In this document: positions 8,505 to 17,653 of the stretch, in pieces
Layout: the number at the start of each line of letters is the position of its first letter
Numbering within the stretch: the stretch's first letter is position 1
Source: Paucibacter sp. TC2R-5
Lineage (GTDB): Bacteria > Pseudomonadota > Gammaproteobacteria > Burkholderiales > Burkholderiaceae_C
Direction of reading: 5' to 3'
Assembly: GCF_025717605.1 (NCBI RefSeq)
Contig: NZ_JAJIRQ010000002.1
Span: 267,884-331,883, forward strand
Length of the DNA stretch: 64,000 nt
Program-made: the position numbers and the translations under genes
The notes under the pieces: generated by a model
Database searches by the model: none
What the model was told of the DNA's origin: nothing
What the model saw: only the letters and a program-made list of their open reading frames with translations

Positions 8505-9965
8505 ATGTTTTCCCTCGACCGCAATGCCGCCACGCCCTTGGCCGACCAGATCGAGTTGCGCCTGCGCGAGCTGATCACGGCCGGCCAAATGCCGGCCAGC
8601 GCGCGCCTGCTGTCGATTCGCCAACTGGCTGCGCAGCTGCAGGTCAGCCCCAATACCGTCGTGACCGCCTATGACAGGCTGGTCGCGCTGGGTCTGATCG
8701 AGTCGAGGGGGACGGCCGGCTATTTCGTCAGCGAAAGCTCGCGCCACTCGGCTCTGCCGGACGCAGCGGTGCTGGAGGCGGGCGAAGAACAAGAAGCCGT
8801 CTGGCTGGTACAGCAGTCCGGCGATCAACGTGCCGGCGTGCTGCTGGCCAGTGGCGGTGCCTTGCCGCCGACCTGGCTGGAAGACGGGGTGCCGGCCGCC
8901 GCCGTGCAACGTGGCCTGGCGCGCGCCGCAGCCGGTATGGCCTCACGCTGCCCGCCGCAAGGCCTGCCCGAGCTGCGCGAGCGCATCGCCATGATGCTGC
9001 GCGGCATAGGCATTGCAGTCGACGCCGGCCGCATCCTCACCACGTTCGGCGGCACGCACGCGATCGACTTGATCTGCCGGGCTTTTTTGCAGCCCGGTGA
9101 CTGCGTCTTGGTGGAAGACCCCGGCTATTTCTTGATGTTCGACCGGCTGCGCAAAGATGGCATACGCCTGATTCCGATAACTCGTCGCGCCGACGGAATC
9201 GATTTGGCGGAGTTGGAAGCCGCCGCCCTCGCGCACCGGCCGCGCTTGCTCTTTATCCAGACCGTGCTGCACAACCCGACCGGCTGGAGCAGCAGCGCCG
9301 CTAATTTGCACAAGGTCCTGGTGCTGGCTCAAAAGCATGGCTTTTTGATCGCCGAGGACGATGTGCAGGGGCATTTTCACTCCGGCCATGCCACCCGTTT
9401 GGCCAGCCTATCGGGGCTGGACCGGGTGATCTATTACTCCAGCTTTTGCAAGGCCTTGAGCCCGGCGCTGCGCATGGGCTATATCGCCGCCGACCCGCTA
9501 CTTTTGAAGGCGCTGATGCGCGAGAAGATCTACTCGGTGCTGACCGGCGCCGCGTTGCTGGAATATGTCTTGCTGGAAGTGTTGGCGGCCGGCCGCTGGC
9601 GCAAGCATCTCGACCGCTTGAATGCCAAGCTGCTGGCGGCCCGCCATGCCAGTGCGCGTCAGCTGGAGTCTGCCGGTGTCATGCTCGATCACCCCGGCGA
9701 AGGCGGCCTGTTCCTCTGGGGATCGGTACCTGCCGAGGTCGACCTGAACCTGCTGGTGCAGGATGCCTACCGCAACAAGATCTTGTTGGTGCGCGGCGCT
9801 ACCTTCTCCGCTGGCATGGCCTATGACTCGCATATCCGTTTCAATGTCGCTTTCAGCCAGCAGCCCCGCCTGGCCGACTACCTGCGTGAGCGCCTGCAGT
9901 CGCTGGCGGGCGCACAGCAGGCGCTGACCCGGGCGAGCCAGACTGCGTCCAAAGCCCCTGAGTAG
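8505..9965 (+). CDS. MocR-type regulator (GntR helix-turn-helix fused to class I aminotransferase)
   Basis: 486 residues. N-terminal GntR winged helix (about 10-75; RQLAAQLQVSPNTVVTAYDRL) joined to an aminotransferase fold. The cofactor lysine lies in SSFCKALSPALRMGY; the PLP-phosphate and ring contacts sit in GGTHAIDL, HNPTG and AEDDVQ. MocR proteins are regulators that use PLP and an amino compound as effectors. Its position directly behind a LysE-type exporter suggests control of that gene, but the order exporter-then-regulator on the same strand is less usual than a divergent arrangement. Confidence 0.87.
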   Translation: MFSLDRNAATPLADQIELRLRELITAGQMPASARLLSIRQLAAQLQVSPNTVVTAYDRLVALGLIESRGTAGYFVSESSRHSALPDAAVLEAGEEQEAVWLVQQSGDQRAGVLLASGGALPPTWLEDGVPAAAVQRGLARAAAGMASRCPPQGLPELRERIAMMLRGIGIAVDAGRILTTFGGTHAIDLICRAFLQPGDCVLVEDPGYFLMFDRLRKDGIRLIPITRRADGIDLAELEAAALAHRPRLLFIQTVLHNPTGWSSSAANLHKVLVLAQKHGFLIAEDDVQGHFHSGHATRLASLSGLDRVIYYSSFCKALSPALRMGYIAADPLLLKALMREKIYSVLTGAALLEYVLLEVLAAGRWRKHLDRLNAKLLAARHASARQLESAGVMLDHPGEGGLFLWGSVPAEVDLNLLVQDAYRNKILLVRGATFSAGMAYDSHIRFNVAFSQQPRLADYLRERLQSLAGAQQALTRASQTASKAPE

Positions 9966-10065
9966 GCAACTCATCATCCCCAGGCCGCGCTTCGTCGGGC
10001 AGCCCGCGAACGAGGCCGGGCAAATGGCTAGGCTGACGACCTTTGCACCTTGAGAGCCCCCCGTT

Positions 10066-11358
10066 ATGCCAAGCCGTATCTGGCCCGTACTGCTGACTGT
10101 CAGCCTGTTTTTAAGCACCCTGGCAGGCGCCGCCGAGCCCAGCACCAAGGAAACCCTGGCCGCGGAGCCAGCCCAAGACCTGACAGCTGAGCCCAGCGCC
10201 AAAGCCACCTCCCATCTGCACCAAGTGCAGGTGCAGGGCGTGTCCACGATGGCCCGCGAACGCAAGACCTTGGCACAGATCTTCAAGGCGCAAGCGCTGT
10301 TCCAGAAGCATCACAAGCTGGCACCCCAGGCCAGTTTGAACTACCGCGTCTATGCCCGCAAATACCCCGACGATCTGCTGCGCGCCGATTTGGGTCTGGT
10401 CGGCGCGCAAGGTCGTACCCCGGTCACGCTGGATGAGGAGCAGCGCTTTGTCGCCGATCCGGCTTGGCGCCTCTTGGACCAAGACAGCGAGGTGCGCAGC
10501 AAGCTCGCCGATGGGCGAGTCACCTGGCGGGCCGACATCCGCACCCCCGGCTGGCCGGATGGGGAGCGCCGCCTGGGCGACCTGCGCCTGCAATGCCGAG
10601 TCGCCTTTAGCAGCGGCCTGGCGCGCACCGACGCGGGGTGGATCGGTACCTTGAGCAAGCTTTTCAGTGCCGACGATGAACAATGCAACAAGCCCGACTG
10701 GAGCCCCAGCAACTTTGCCGACCAGCCGATCTTCTCTGTCACCTTGGTGCACGGCGACCGGCGCTTGAGGCTCAACCAGCGCAATCTGCATGGCCTGTTT
10801 GATGAATCAGGAGAGGACTATGACTGGGGCTTCTTGCTGCGTGACCGCATGTTCCGCGTTCCGCTGGGCGACCTCACTTGGCCCGACGACACGCGGGTGC
10901 TGCTGGAGACTATGGCCAGCACCGCGCCCTCGGTCAACTTGGGCCTGCAAGAGTCCAAGCACCGGCTGGCCGAGCTGGCACGCGCGCTGAGGCCCGGTGT
11001 GAGCAGCGAGGCCGACATCCGCGCGCTGGCGGGCAATCTCAAATTCAAACTCTTGCGCTTTGAAAACGGCATGCAGATTTGGCGTTTTTGGAAGGCCGGG
11101 GCCGCACCGACAAGGGCCGGGCTGACCGAAATGGCCGCGCTTGCGGGGTCGGCTGGCCTGGCCGACTTGGCCAGCGCGAAGGGCATCGAAGACGCGGCCA
11201 AGGCGAAGGCCGCTGTGATCGAAATGGCGGCCAAGGCCGCCAAAGCCTCGCCGATGTCGGCCGAGCGCGGCACCGAGCTCGTCTTGCTGCTGAACGCCGA
11301 CGGGGTGCTGCAAAAATTCGCCTTCACCGAACGGCTCAATGCGTCGATTGAACCTTAA
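10066..11358 (+). CDS. Exported protein of unknown function
   Basis: 430 residues with a clear signal peptide (PVLLTVSLFLSTLAGAAEP). A low-complexity Ala/Glu/Pro linker follows, then a mixed alpha/beta region with several Trp-rich turns (VADPAWRLLDQD, TPGWPDGERRLGDL, NKPDWSPSNFADQP) and a C-terminal third dominated by Ala/Lys helices (AAKAKAAVIEMAAKAAKA). I do not recognise a family. The Cys pair (LQCRVA and EQCNKP) could form one disulfide, fitting a periplasmic location. ATG at 10066 is chosen because it begins the signal peptide. It stands alone, with 100 bases to the gene before and a convergent neighbour after. Confidence 0.7.
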   Translation: MPSRIWPVLLTVSLFLSTLAGAAEPSTKETLAAEPAQDLTAEPSAKATSHLHQVQVQGVSTMARERKTLAQIFKAQALFQKHHKLAPQASLNYRVYARKYPDDLLRADLGLVGAQGRTPVTLDEEQRFVADPAWRLLDQDSEVRSKLADGRVTWRADIRTPGWPDGERRLGDLRLQCRVAFSSGLARTDAGWIGTLSKLFSADDEQCNKPDWSPSNFADQPIFSVTLVHGDRRLRLNQRNLHGLFDESGEDYDWGFLLRDRMFRVPLGDLTWPDDTRVLLETMASTAPSVNLGLQESKHRLAELARALRPGVSSEADIRALAGNLKFKLLRFENGMQIWRFWKAGAAPTRAGLTEMAALAGSAGLADLASAKGIEDAAKAKAAVIEMAAKAAKASPMSAERGTELVLLLNADGVLQKFAFTERLNASIEP

Positions 11359-11421
11359 TCCAGCAGTTGGACGAGCCCGAGTGTGGTGCGATGCGGTGCG
11401 TTGGCAAGGCGCGACGACGCA

Positions 11422-11437
11422 GCGGGCTAATGCCCGC
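11422..11437. terminator. Perfect GC-rich hairpin between convergent genes
   Basis: GCGGGC-TAAT-GCCCGC: six-pair stem with a four-base loop, between the ends of the exported protein gene and the histidine kinase gene. No T-run follows on either strand, so it is not a textbook intrinsic terminator. The surrounding 200 bases hold no gene and are rich in short GCGC-type motifs. Confidence 0.35.
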
Positions 11438-11568
11438 AAGGAGGAGCAACGACGCCAGCGTGACGTAGCGCGCCGCAATCGGCTGCGTAGCGCTCTCACC
11501 AAAATGGTGATTCACATCGAAGCGAACTTCATCAGTATTCAACGGCTCTTTCGAGCAAAAGCAAGCGG

Positions 11569-13482
11569 TCAACTGCTGGATTTAGGTTCAAATCCCGGCG
11601 CGCCCGAGTCCGGCAAGGTGATGCGCACGCGCAAGCCCTGCGGCTGATTGGGCAGCAACTCAACCTGCCCGCGCATCAGCTCTTCGACCAGATTGCGCAC
11701 CAGCACCAAACCGAGCCCGCCCTCGGTCAGCAATTGCTCCGCAAAGGGCTCAAAGGCATGAGCGCGGCGGGCCTCGCTCATGCCGGGCCCCCGGTCGCTC
11801 ACCTCGATGCATAGCCCGGGCTCGGCAGCTCGCCTGCCGAGCAGCAGCGTGATCTCGGGCAGACTGCCGGGCGCCCGGCCAAAGCGCAAGGCGTTCTTGA
11901 GTAAATGCTGCAAGACCTGGCCCAAGGCATCGACGGCGCCCAACCATTCGATGCCCTCCTCGAGCTGCAAAACCGGCTGCACGCCCTCCGCCTGCCACTC
12001 CTGCTGCAAGGCCACGACTTGCTCGCGCAACCAGGGTGCCAGCTGCACACGCCGGCTTTGATGCAGCTGCTCATGCAGCCCTAGCTCGCTGAAGCGCGAC
12101 AAGAGGTTGCGTGAGCGCAGCAGATTGGTTTCGATCAAGGCAGCGGCATCGTCCATCTGCCCGACGCTGGCCAGCAGATCTTGCTTGCGCATCGGCGATT
12201 GCAGCTGTGCTTGCAGGCCCTGCAGCTGGTCGCGCAAGGCACTCACCGTGAGGCCGGCCGTGCCCAGCGGCGTGTTGAGCTGATGGGCGACGCCGATCAA
12301 GAGCTTGCTGACAACGCCGCGCTGCGCGTGCCTGTGCAGCGCCTGCTGAGCCTCGGCCAGCTCGGCACTGCGCTCGCGCACGCGCTGCTCCATCTCGTCG
12401 TAAGCAAGGCGCAGGTCGGCATTGCGCGCGCGCAGCTCGGTGGCCAGTTGCGCCTCACGCAGCAGCGCCTCCATGCCCGCATTGTGTTTGGCGCGCAGTT
12501 GCCGCAAGACATCGTCTTGCACTTTTTGGCGCTCCTGCAGCGCAATGCGACCGTCCTCGATACGGCCCTGGCGGAATGCACATTCGGCCTGCGCTTCGAG
12601 AATTTTGCTCTGCAAATTGGCACCGCGTTGGCCCCTATTTTCGAGCTGTAGCGCACGCGTCAGCTCGGCGGCAGCGAGGTCCAGATGCCCATCGCGCATG
12701 CCCACCAAGGCATGGGTATAGGCGCGCCAAGCATGCATCGTAATTACGGCAACTTGGTTGACTCCGGCGTCGAGCAGTTCAAGCTCGCTGAGCAATTGCT
12801 GTGCATGCTCAAACTCCCCACCCAAAGCGCAATTGACCGCGAGATTGGTACCCACCATACGGCGAAACTCGCACAGCGCGGGCTGTTTGCTGCGCTCGTA
12901 CAAATCACGGTAAATCGCAATGCAGGTCGAGCGGCTGTTTTTGTCCCCGGCTTCGGCGCGGCCGTAGGCGGCCGAAGCCCGGCCGACAGCCAAAACGGCG
13001 TCTACCCAGTCATAGCGCCCGAGGAGGCGCCGCTCCAACAGCGGCTGCAGGCGCTCAACCTCATCCAGGTCACCGATGGAAATCAAGTGCACCAGCATCT
13101 GCCAGGCCGCCATGCATTCGCCAACTTTGCGCCCCGCTTGCTCAAACAGCGCCAGCGCCTCGCCCTCATTCTTCAGTGCCGTGAGCGTCAAGCCCTGCGC
13201 CATGCGCCGAGCTGCCAGCAGCAGCAAAAGCTCGCCTCGCTGCATGGGGTCAAGCGTGAGATCCTGCTCCAGCGACTCCGCCCGCTGAAGCACCTCGGGT
13301 GCGGCCTGCTCGCCAAGTCGCAAGCCCAGCCAAGACTGCAAAAATTTGCAGCGCTGCGAATCGGGATAGCTCCCGACCAGTGCCCGCGACAACTGCAGCG
13401 CCTCGCTCATCCGGTAGCTGCCGGCAGCGGTGTAGACCCCGTCCACCTCTGCATCGCTCACATCTGTTCGAACCGACGTCAT
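11569..13482 (-). CDS. Soluble sensor histidine kinase with TPR-like helical N-terminus
   Basis: 637 residues without a signal peptide or membrane helix. The first 320 residues are helical, with TPR-like spacing (AAYGRAEAG, LAAAELTRALQLENRGQ). A coiled coil (about 330-390) leads into the kinase core: phosphoacceptor His400 in GVAHQLNTPLG, N box LLKNALRFG (Asn530), G1 DRGPGM (563-568) and G2 GGLGLVL (588-594). The NTPLG variant after the His is typical of HisKA groups acting with TPR sensors. No response regulator gene is adjacent, so it is an orphan kinase. ATG at 13480-13482. Confidence 0.85.
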   Translation of the reverse strand: MTSVRTDVSDAEVDGVYTAAGSYRMSEALQLSRALVGSYPDSQRCKFLQSWLGLRLGEQAAPEVLQRAESLEQDLTLDPMQRGELLLLLAARRMAQGLTLTALKNEGEALALFEQAGRKVGECMAAWQMLVHLISIGDLDEVERLQPLLERRLLGRYDWVDAVLAVGRASAAYGRAEAGDKNSRSTCIAIYRDLYERSKQPALCEFRRMVGTNLAVNCALGGEFEHAQQLLSELELLDAGVNQVAVITMHAWRAYTHALVGMRDGHLDLAAAELTRALQLENRGQRGANLQSKILEAQAECAFRQGRIEDGRIALQERQKVQDDVLRQLRAKHNAGMEALLREAQLATELRARNADLRLAYDEMEQRVRERSAELAEAQQALHRHAQRGVVSKLLIGVAHQLNTPLGTAGLTVSALRDQLQGLQAQLQSPMRKQDLLASVGQMDDAAALIETNLLRSRNLLSRFSELGLHEQLHQSRRVQLAPWLREQVVALQQEWQAEGVQPVLQLEEGIEWLGAVDALGQVLQHLLKNALRFGRAPGSLPEITLLLGRRAAEPGLCIEVSDRGPGMSEARRAHAFEPFAEQLLTEGGLGLVLVRNLVEELMRGQVELLPNQPQGLRVRITLPDSGAPGFEPKSSS

Positions 13483-13578
13483 AGTGAAGTCTGCCCTTTG
13501 CTCGGCGTTTTGCTCGGCGTTTTTCCTGCCGCTGTACCCGCAGCTCAGACCCCCTTGCTGGCCCTACTTTAGACCAAG

Positions 13579-14481
13579 TCACGCCATCGGTGCCTGCCCC
13601 TCAAAAAGTGGCAGCAGCGCCCTTGTGCCCTGATAAACCGCATCAAACAACTGCTTGATGCGGGGCACGTTGCGCAAGTCCTGGCGGGTCAATAGCCAAA
13701 GATCGCTGCGCCATTGCTTCGGTGGCGCTTGAATAACCCGGCAAATAGACGGCTCCAAATCACCCAGATAACAGGGCAGAACAGCCAAACCGGCACCCGC
13801 CTTGACCAAGTTCAGCACATTGACATGGCTATTGGTCAGCAGATTCGCCTGCGCGTCCAGGCCTTGCTGGCGCAGCCATTTGCTTGAGTCCAGATGCGCA
13901 AAGGTGTCGTCGCCAGCGACCCAGGGGAAGTCGGCCAAGTTATCCGGCGTCACGCCGCCGATCTTGCGTGAGCGATAGACGGTCGACTCGATGCGGCACA
14001 AGCGCCTGGCCACCAGCGGGTCGGCCGGGCGGCCGCCGGCGCGAATTGCCACATCGGCCTCACCCTTGGCGATATCTTGCTGCACCGTCGAGGTGTTGAT
14101 CAGCAGTTGCACGCCGGCGGACCGTTGATAGGCGCTCAGCAGCGGCGCCAGCGCGGCATGCATCAGCGTATCGGTGGTGGTCAAGCGCACGATGCCGCCC
14201 GGCCAAGCGGCTCGCGCGCCCAAACGCCGAGTGGTCGAGGCCAAGTCGAGCTCCATCGCGGCGGCGACCCGCATCAACTCGGTGCCCGCCGCCGTCAAGC
14301 TGTAGCCGGCTCTGGAACGATCGAATAAACGCACGCCCAGTTCAGCCTCAAGTCCTTGCAGGCGGCGGAATACCGTCGCATGACTGAGCCGCAGGCTGGC
14401 GGCCGCCGCCGTCAGGGAGCCGGCGCGGCCGATATGCAAGAACAGACGCAAATCGTCCCAGGAGCTCGGGGTGATATTCAT
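13579..14481 (-). CDS. LysR-family transcriptional regulator
   Basis: 300 residues: N-terminal winged helix (DLRLFLHIGRAGSLTAAAASLRLSHATVFRRLQGLEAELG, split here only by reading) and a periplasmic-binding-protein-like effector domain (about 95-300). ATG at 14479-14481 starts just before the helix-turn-helix; a TTG 12 codons earlier is possible. Divergent from the DUF1579-like/NIPSNAP pair with a 120-base intergenic region that contains a 21-base-spaced direct repeat; it probably controls that pair and itself. Effector unknown. Confidence 0.85.
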   Translation of the reverse strand: MNITPSSWDDLRLFLHIGRAGSLTAAAASLRLSHATVFRRLQGLEAELGVRLFDRSRAGYSLTAAGTELMRVAAAMELDLASTTRRLGARAAWPGGIVRLTTTDTLMHAALAPLLSAYQRSAGVQLLINTSTVQQDIAKGEADVAIRAGGRPADPLVARRLCRIESTVYRSRKIGGVTPDNLADFPWVAGDDTFAHLDSSKWLRQQGLDAQANLLTNSHVNVLNLVKAGAGLAVLPCYLGDLEPSICRVIQAPPKQWRSDLWLLTRQDLRNVPRIKQLFDAVYQGTRALLPLFEGQAPMA

Positions 14482-14500
14482 GGCTGACGGGTTTGACGTT

Positions 14501-14529
14501 GTTTGCAAATTTGACAATTATGTTTGCAA
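14501..14529. promoter_or_regulatory. Direct repeat GTTTGCAA, possible LysR operator
   Basis: GTTTGCAA occurs at 14501-14508 and again at 14522-14529, 21 bases (two helical turns) apart, each containing the palindrome TTGCAA. Between them is TTGACA (14511-14516), a candidate -35 element. The site lies between a LysR gene and its divergent neighbour, where LysR proteins typically bind. Confidence 0.4.
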
Positions 14530-14601
14530 GAATGATTGAAGAGCCGTAGCAGTATTTTTCTAGACTGGTCGGATCTATTCAATCAGGCAAGCAGACTACA
14601 A

Positions 14602-15132
14602 ATGACTCAAACCGACATCAAGGCATCACCCACCGGCAGCGCGGCGGACTTCGACTTCTTCATCGGCGCCTGGCGCATCCAGCATCGGCGCCTGAAAGAG
14701 CGGCTGCTCGGCTGCCAGGAGTGGGAATCCTTCGAGGGCAGCTCGGTGATGCAAAAAATGCTCGGCGGCTTTGCCAATGTGGACGACAACCTGCTCCACT
14801 TACCCGACGGCGACTACCGCGCACTGACGCTGCGCAGCTTCGACGCGGCGACCGGGCAATGGGCTATCTGGTGGCTTGATGGGCGCCGGCCCGGCCAGCT
14901 CGATGTGCCGGTGGTCGGCCAATTCCGCGACGGGATCGGCTGCTTCTACGCCGATGACACGCTCAGAGGCCAGCCCATTCGCGTGCGCTTCATGTGGACC
15001 GCACGCGCCGAAACAGGCCAGCCGCGCTGGGAGCAAGCGTTCTCGAACGACGGCGGCGCGAGCTGGGAATGCAACTGGGTGATGGATTTCAGCCCCCTCC
15101 CCGCCGGCCAAGCCGCAACGCCATGCGCGTGA
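14602..15132 (+). CDS. DUF1579-like small soluble protein
   Basis: 176 residues. Begins DFDFFIGAWRIQHRRLKERL and ends with a beta-rich half (AIWWLDGRRPGQLDVPVVG, WEQAFSNDGGASWECNWVM). This pattern of a Trp-containing opening, an ordered beta barrel and a closing Trp-X-Met-X-Phe matches DUF1579/lipocalin-like proteins annotated as hypothetical. ATG at 14602; a TTG 22 codons upstream is open but less likely. The next gene overlaps its last 10 bases, so they are coupled. The LysR gene diverges from it. Confidence 0.65.
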   Translation: MTQTDIKASPTGSAADFDFFIGAWRIQHRRLKERLLGCQEWESFEGSSVMQKMLGGFANVDDNLLHLPDGDYRALTLRSFDAATGQWAIWWLDGRRPGQLDVPVVGQFRDGIGCFYADDTLRGQPIRVRFMWTARAETGQPRWEQAFSNDGGASWECNWVMDFSPLPAGQAATPCA

Positions 15133-15485
15133 TCGAAATCAGGAGCTACCGGCTGCGCGCCGGCAGCCGCGACCGCTTTCATCAATTGGTCGAACAGCAC
15201 AGCCTGCCCTTGATGCAGGCCTGGGGCATCGAGGTGCTGAACTACGGGCCCTCGCTGCAAGACGAAACGGGCTACTTTCTGATGCGCGCTTTTGCCGACC
15301 CGGCCGAGCTGGACGCTGCGCAAGCGGCGTTTTATGCCAGCCCCGGCTGGCGCCAGGGGCCACGCGAGGCGATCATCGAGTTGATCGAGTCCGACAGCAA
15401 TGTGGTGCTGGCCTTGAGCGAGGCCGCGATAGAGGCACTGCGGCTCAGCGCTACTGAGTCAAGCGGGCCCGCAGCAGCGGACTAG
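15123..15485 (+). CDS. NIPSNAP-family protein
   Basis: 120 residues with the NIPSNAP opening IEIRSYRLRAGSRDRFHQL, a ferredoxin-like alpha+beta barrel also seen in antibiotic monooxygenase-like proteins. Overlaps the DUF1579-like gene by 10 bases (translational coupling) and runs 35 bases into the 3' end of the convergent hydrolase gene, so the last eleven codons are constrained on both strands. Exact function unknown. Confidence 0.8.
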   Translation: MRVIEIRSYRLRAGSRDRFHQLVEQHSLPLMQAWGIEVLNYGPSLQDETGYFLMRAFADPAELDAAQAAFYASPGWRQGPREAIIELIESDSNVVLALSEAAIEALRLSATESSGPAAAD

Positions 15486-16425
15486 CCTGCTCGATCGGCG
15501 CCAGCAGCAGCGGCCAGATGCGTTCGCCCAGTTCGCGCCTGAACATGCCGAAATGCCCGATCGCGCGAAGACCCAGCGCCTTGGGGTCCAGCGTGTGGCG
15601 GGCCACCCGTGCGCTGCTGAACTGTTTGCCCAGATGATCTACCGCCGGCCCCGGCCCGAACAGGCTGTCGTCGCTGACGTTCCACAAATGCACCGGGCCG
15701 GTGAAGCGGTGATAGCCCAGCTCACCTGCCAAGGCCGGGTCGGTGAACATATAGCCCTTGCGGCGGCCCCAACGGGCCCAGTCCAAGGCCGCCAATTTCG
15801 GCAGCCCCTCGGCCCGCGCGCCCAGCAGCCAGGCCGGCGCATGGCCAAAGGCGTGGCTCAAGCCGGGCAGCAAGGCGTGGAAGAACAGCGCCGCTTTGGC
15901 GCGCTGCAAGCCCGCCCAAAAACGCCAATCCGCCGCTTGGGCCGCCACGCCCAGCAAAGCGTCGACCTGCTCAAAGCCGGGCGCCAACCCGACCGCATTG
16001 CCGCCGAAGGAATGACCGATGGCCAGCAAGCCGATCGCATGCCCCTGCTCACGCTGCTCGAGCAGGCGGCGCTTGTCGGCCGCCCGCAGCGCGGCGGCCA
16101 TGTCCAGCCGGGCCCAGTCGCGCAGGCCGGCGCCTTCGCGGCGCAGCGGCCCTTGCAAATTGGCACCGATGCCGCGGTAGTCGTAGCTCAACACCGCATA
16201 GCCACGCCGGCTCAGCCATTCGGCAAAGCCGCGGTAAAAAGAGCTGGCCACCGCCATCGCCGGGCTGACGACCGCGACCGCACGCACCGGGCCGGCCGCA
16301 GCATCCGGCTCGTACCAGCAGGCATTCAACAAGCGGCCGTCGGCGCAGCGCAATTGCAGCGGCCTGGGCGCGCGTGGCGCAGCCGTTGGCGGGGGCGATT
16401 GAGACTGGTTTTGTTCGGTATTCAT
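15451..16425 (-). CDS. Alpha/beta hydrolase
   Basis: 324 residues. Catalytic Ser in GHSFGG (about 137-142), oxyanion-hole region VSPAMAVASSFYRGFAEW, the strand SYDYRGIG, and the His in AIGHFGMFRREL near the C-terminus; the Asp is probably in NVSDDSLFGPG. This resembles the family sometimes annotated as predicted alpha/beta hydrolase (COG4757). No signal peptide, so cytoplasmic. It diverges from a LysR gene across 101 bases and is a likely target of it. Confidence 0.82.
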   Translation of the reverse strand: MNTEQNQSQSPPPTAAPRAPRPLQLRCADGRLLNACWYEPDAAAGPVRAVAVVSPAMAVASSFYRGFAEWLSRRGYAVLSYDYRGIGANLQGPLRREGAGLRDWARLDMAAALRAADKRRLLEQREQGHAIGLLAIGHSFGGNAVGLAPGFEQVDALLGVAAQAADWRFWAGLQRAKAALFFHALLPGLSHAFGHAPAWLLGARAEGLPKLAALDWARWGRRKGYMFTDPALAGELGYHRFTGPVHLWNVSDDSLFGPGPAVDHLGKQFSSARVARHTLDPKALGLRAIGHFGMFRRELGERIWPLLLAPIEQASPLLRARLTQ

Positions 16426-16526
16426 GAGCCTGTACTCCTGCGTAAGAATCTGGGCTCAGTCTAAATTGGCAACTTCTGCGTGACTAGACCAAGTTTCGTC
16501 CACAGATTGGTGATTAAATATTGACA

Positions 16527-17444
16527 ATGAAACTGAGCATCTCACGCAGCCGCCGCACTGCCGCCGACCAAGCCTTGGACGCCAATGCGCTGGAGCTGTT
16601 CGCCCGCATCGCCCAGGCCGGCAGTTTTGCGCGCGCCGCGCGTGAGCTGGGCCTGACCCGCGCGGCGGTCAGCCGGCGGGTGGCCGCGATCGAGGCCGCC
16701 GTGGGCCTGGCCCTGTTTGCCCGCAGCACCCGCAGCCTGAGCCTGACCGAGGCCGGCCGCCGCCTGCATGCCCGCGCCCGCGCCGTGCTGGAGGCCGCCG
16801 AGGGCGCGCGGCTGGCGCTGCGCAGCGAGCGCGACATGCTGGGCGGCACGCTGCGCATCAGCGCCGCACCGGTATTTGGCGTCCATGTGCTGGCGCCGCT
16901 GCTGGCGCGCTTTCAAAGCCTGCATCCGGCGCTGCGCTATGAGCTGATGTTCACCTATCGCAAGGTTGACCTGCTGCGCGAAGGGGTGGACATCGCCTTT
17001 CGCGCCACTGCCCGGCCGCCCGAGGATTGGGTAGCGCAAGCCGTGCTGCGCTATGCGGTGCGCGCCTATGGCGCAGCGGGCAGCGAGCCGCTGAACGGCC
17101 CGCAGGCCTTGAGCGAGCGGATCTGCCTGCTGGTCGGCCAACATGAGGAGCCCAGCGCCGCCATCTGGGTGCACGAGTCCGGCGAACAGGTCGAGCTCAG
17201 CCTACAGGCCGGTGCCTGGGGGAATGACTTGGACGCCTTGCTAGTGATGGCCAAGCATGGCGACGGGGTGGTGCTCAGCCCGGACTTCTGTGTGCCGCCC
17301 GATGCCGGTCTGGTCGATCTTTTGCCGGGTTGGCGGCTCGATGTGCAAGAAGGCGAGTGGATACAGGCCTTGACACTGCCTATGCCGGCCGGCTCGGAGA
17401 CAGCGCGCGCCTTGCTGCACTTCTTGCGCCAACAACTGGTTTAG
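16527..17444 (+). CDS. LysR-family transcriptional regulator
   Basis: 305 residues. Helix-turn-helix about 20-75 (ELFARIAQAGSFARAARELG and RAAVSRRVAAIEAAVG), then an effector domain with AAPVFGVHVLAPLLARF. It fits the CrgA/AaeR-like subgroup by its LGGTLRISAAPVFG start of the second domain. ATG at 16527 chosen over TTG 16521. Divergent from the alpha/beta hydrolase; ACCAA and TTGGT half-sites separated by 14 bases lie in the intergenic region. Confidence 0.85.
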   Translation: MKLSISRSRRTAADQALDANALELFARIAQAGSFARAARELGLTRAAVSRRVAAIEAAVGLALFARSTRSLSLTEAGRRLHARARAVLEAAEGARLALRSERDMLGGTLRISAAPVFGVHVLAPLLARFQSLHPALRYELMFTYRKVDLLREGVDIAFRATARPPEDWVAQAVLRYAVRAYGAAGSEPLNGPQALSERICLLVGQHEEPSAAIWVHESGEQVELSLQAGAWGNDLDALLVMAKHGDGVVLSPDFCVPPDAGLVDLLPGWRLDVQEGEWIQALTLPMPAGSETARALLHFLRQQLV

Positions 17445-17653
17445 GTCGCGCTCTCGGTATTGGCCCAATGACTGGCGCAGCCGGCGCCAAACTCCTACAA
17501 TCGCGGGTTTTGCGCAGCGGCTGCGTCGCTGCCCGGCCCAGGTCGCATGCTGTGCGGCCCGAGACACGAGTGGCCGCCCCTCCTTAAACATTTCGCGATA
17601 GAAGAACAACAACTAGCGCCCCTGCCACGAGCAGGGAGTGCTCGCACACCGGT

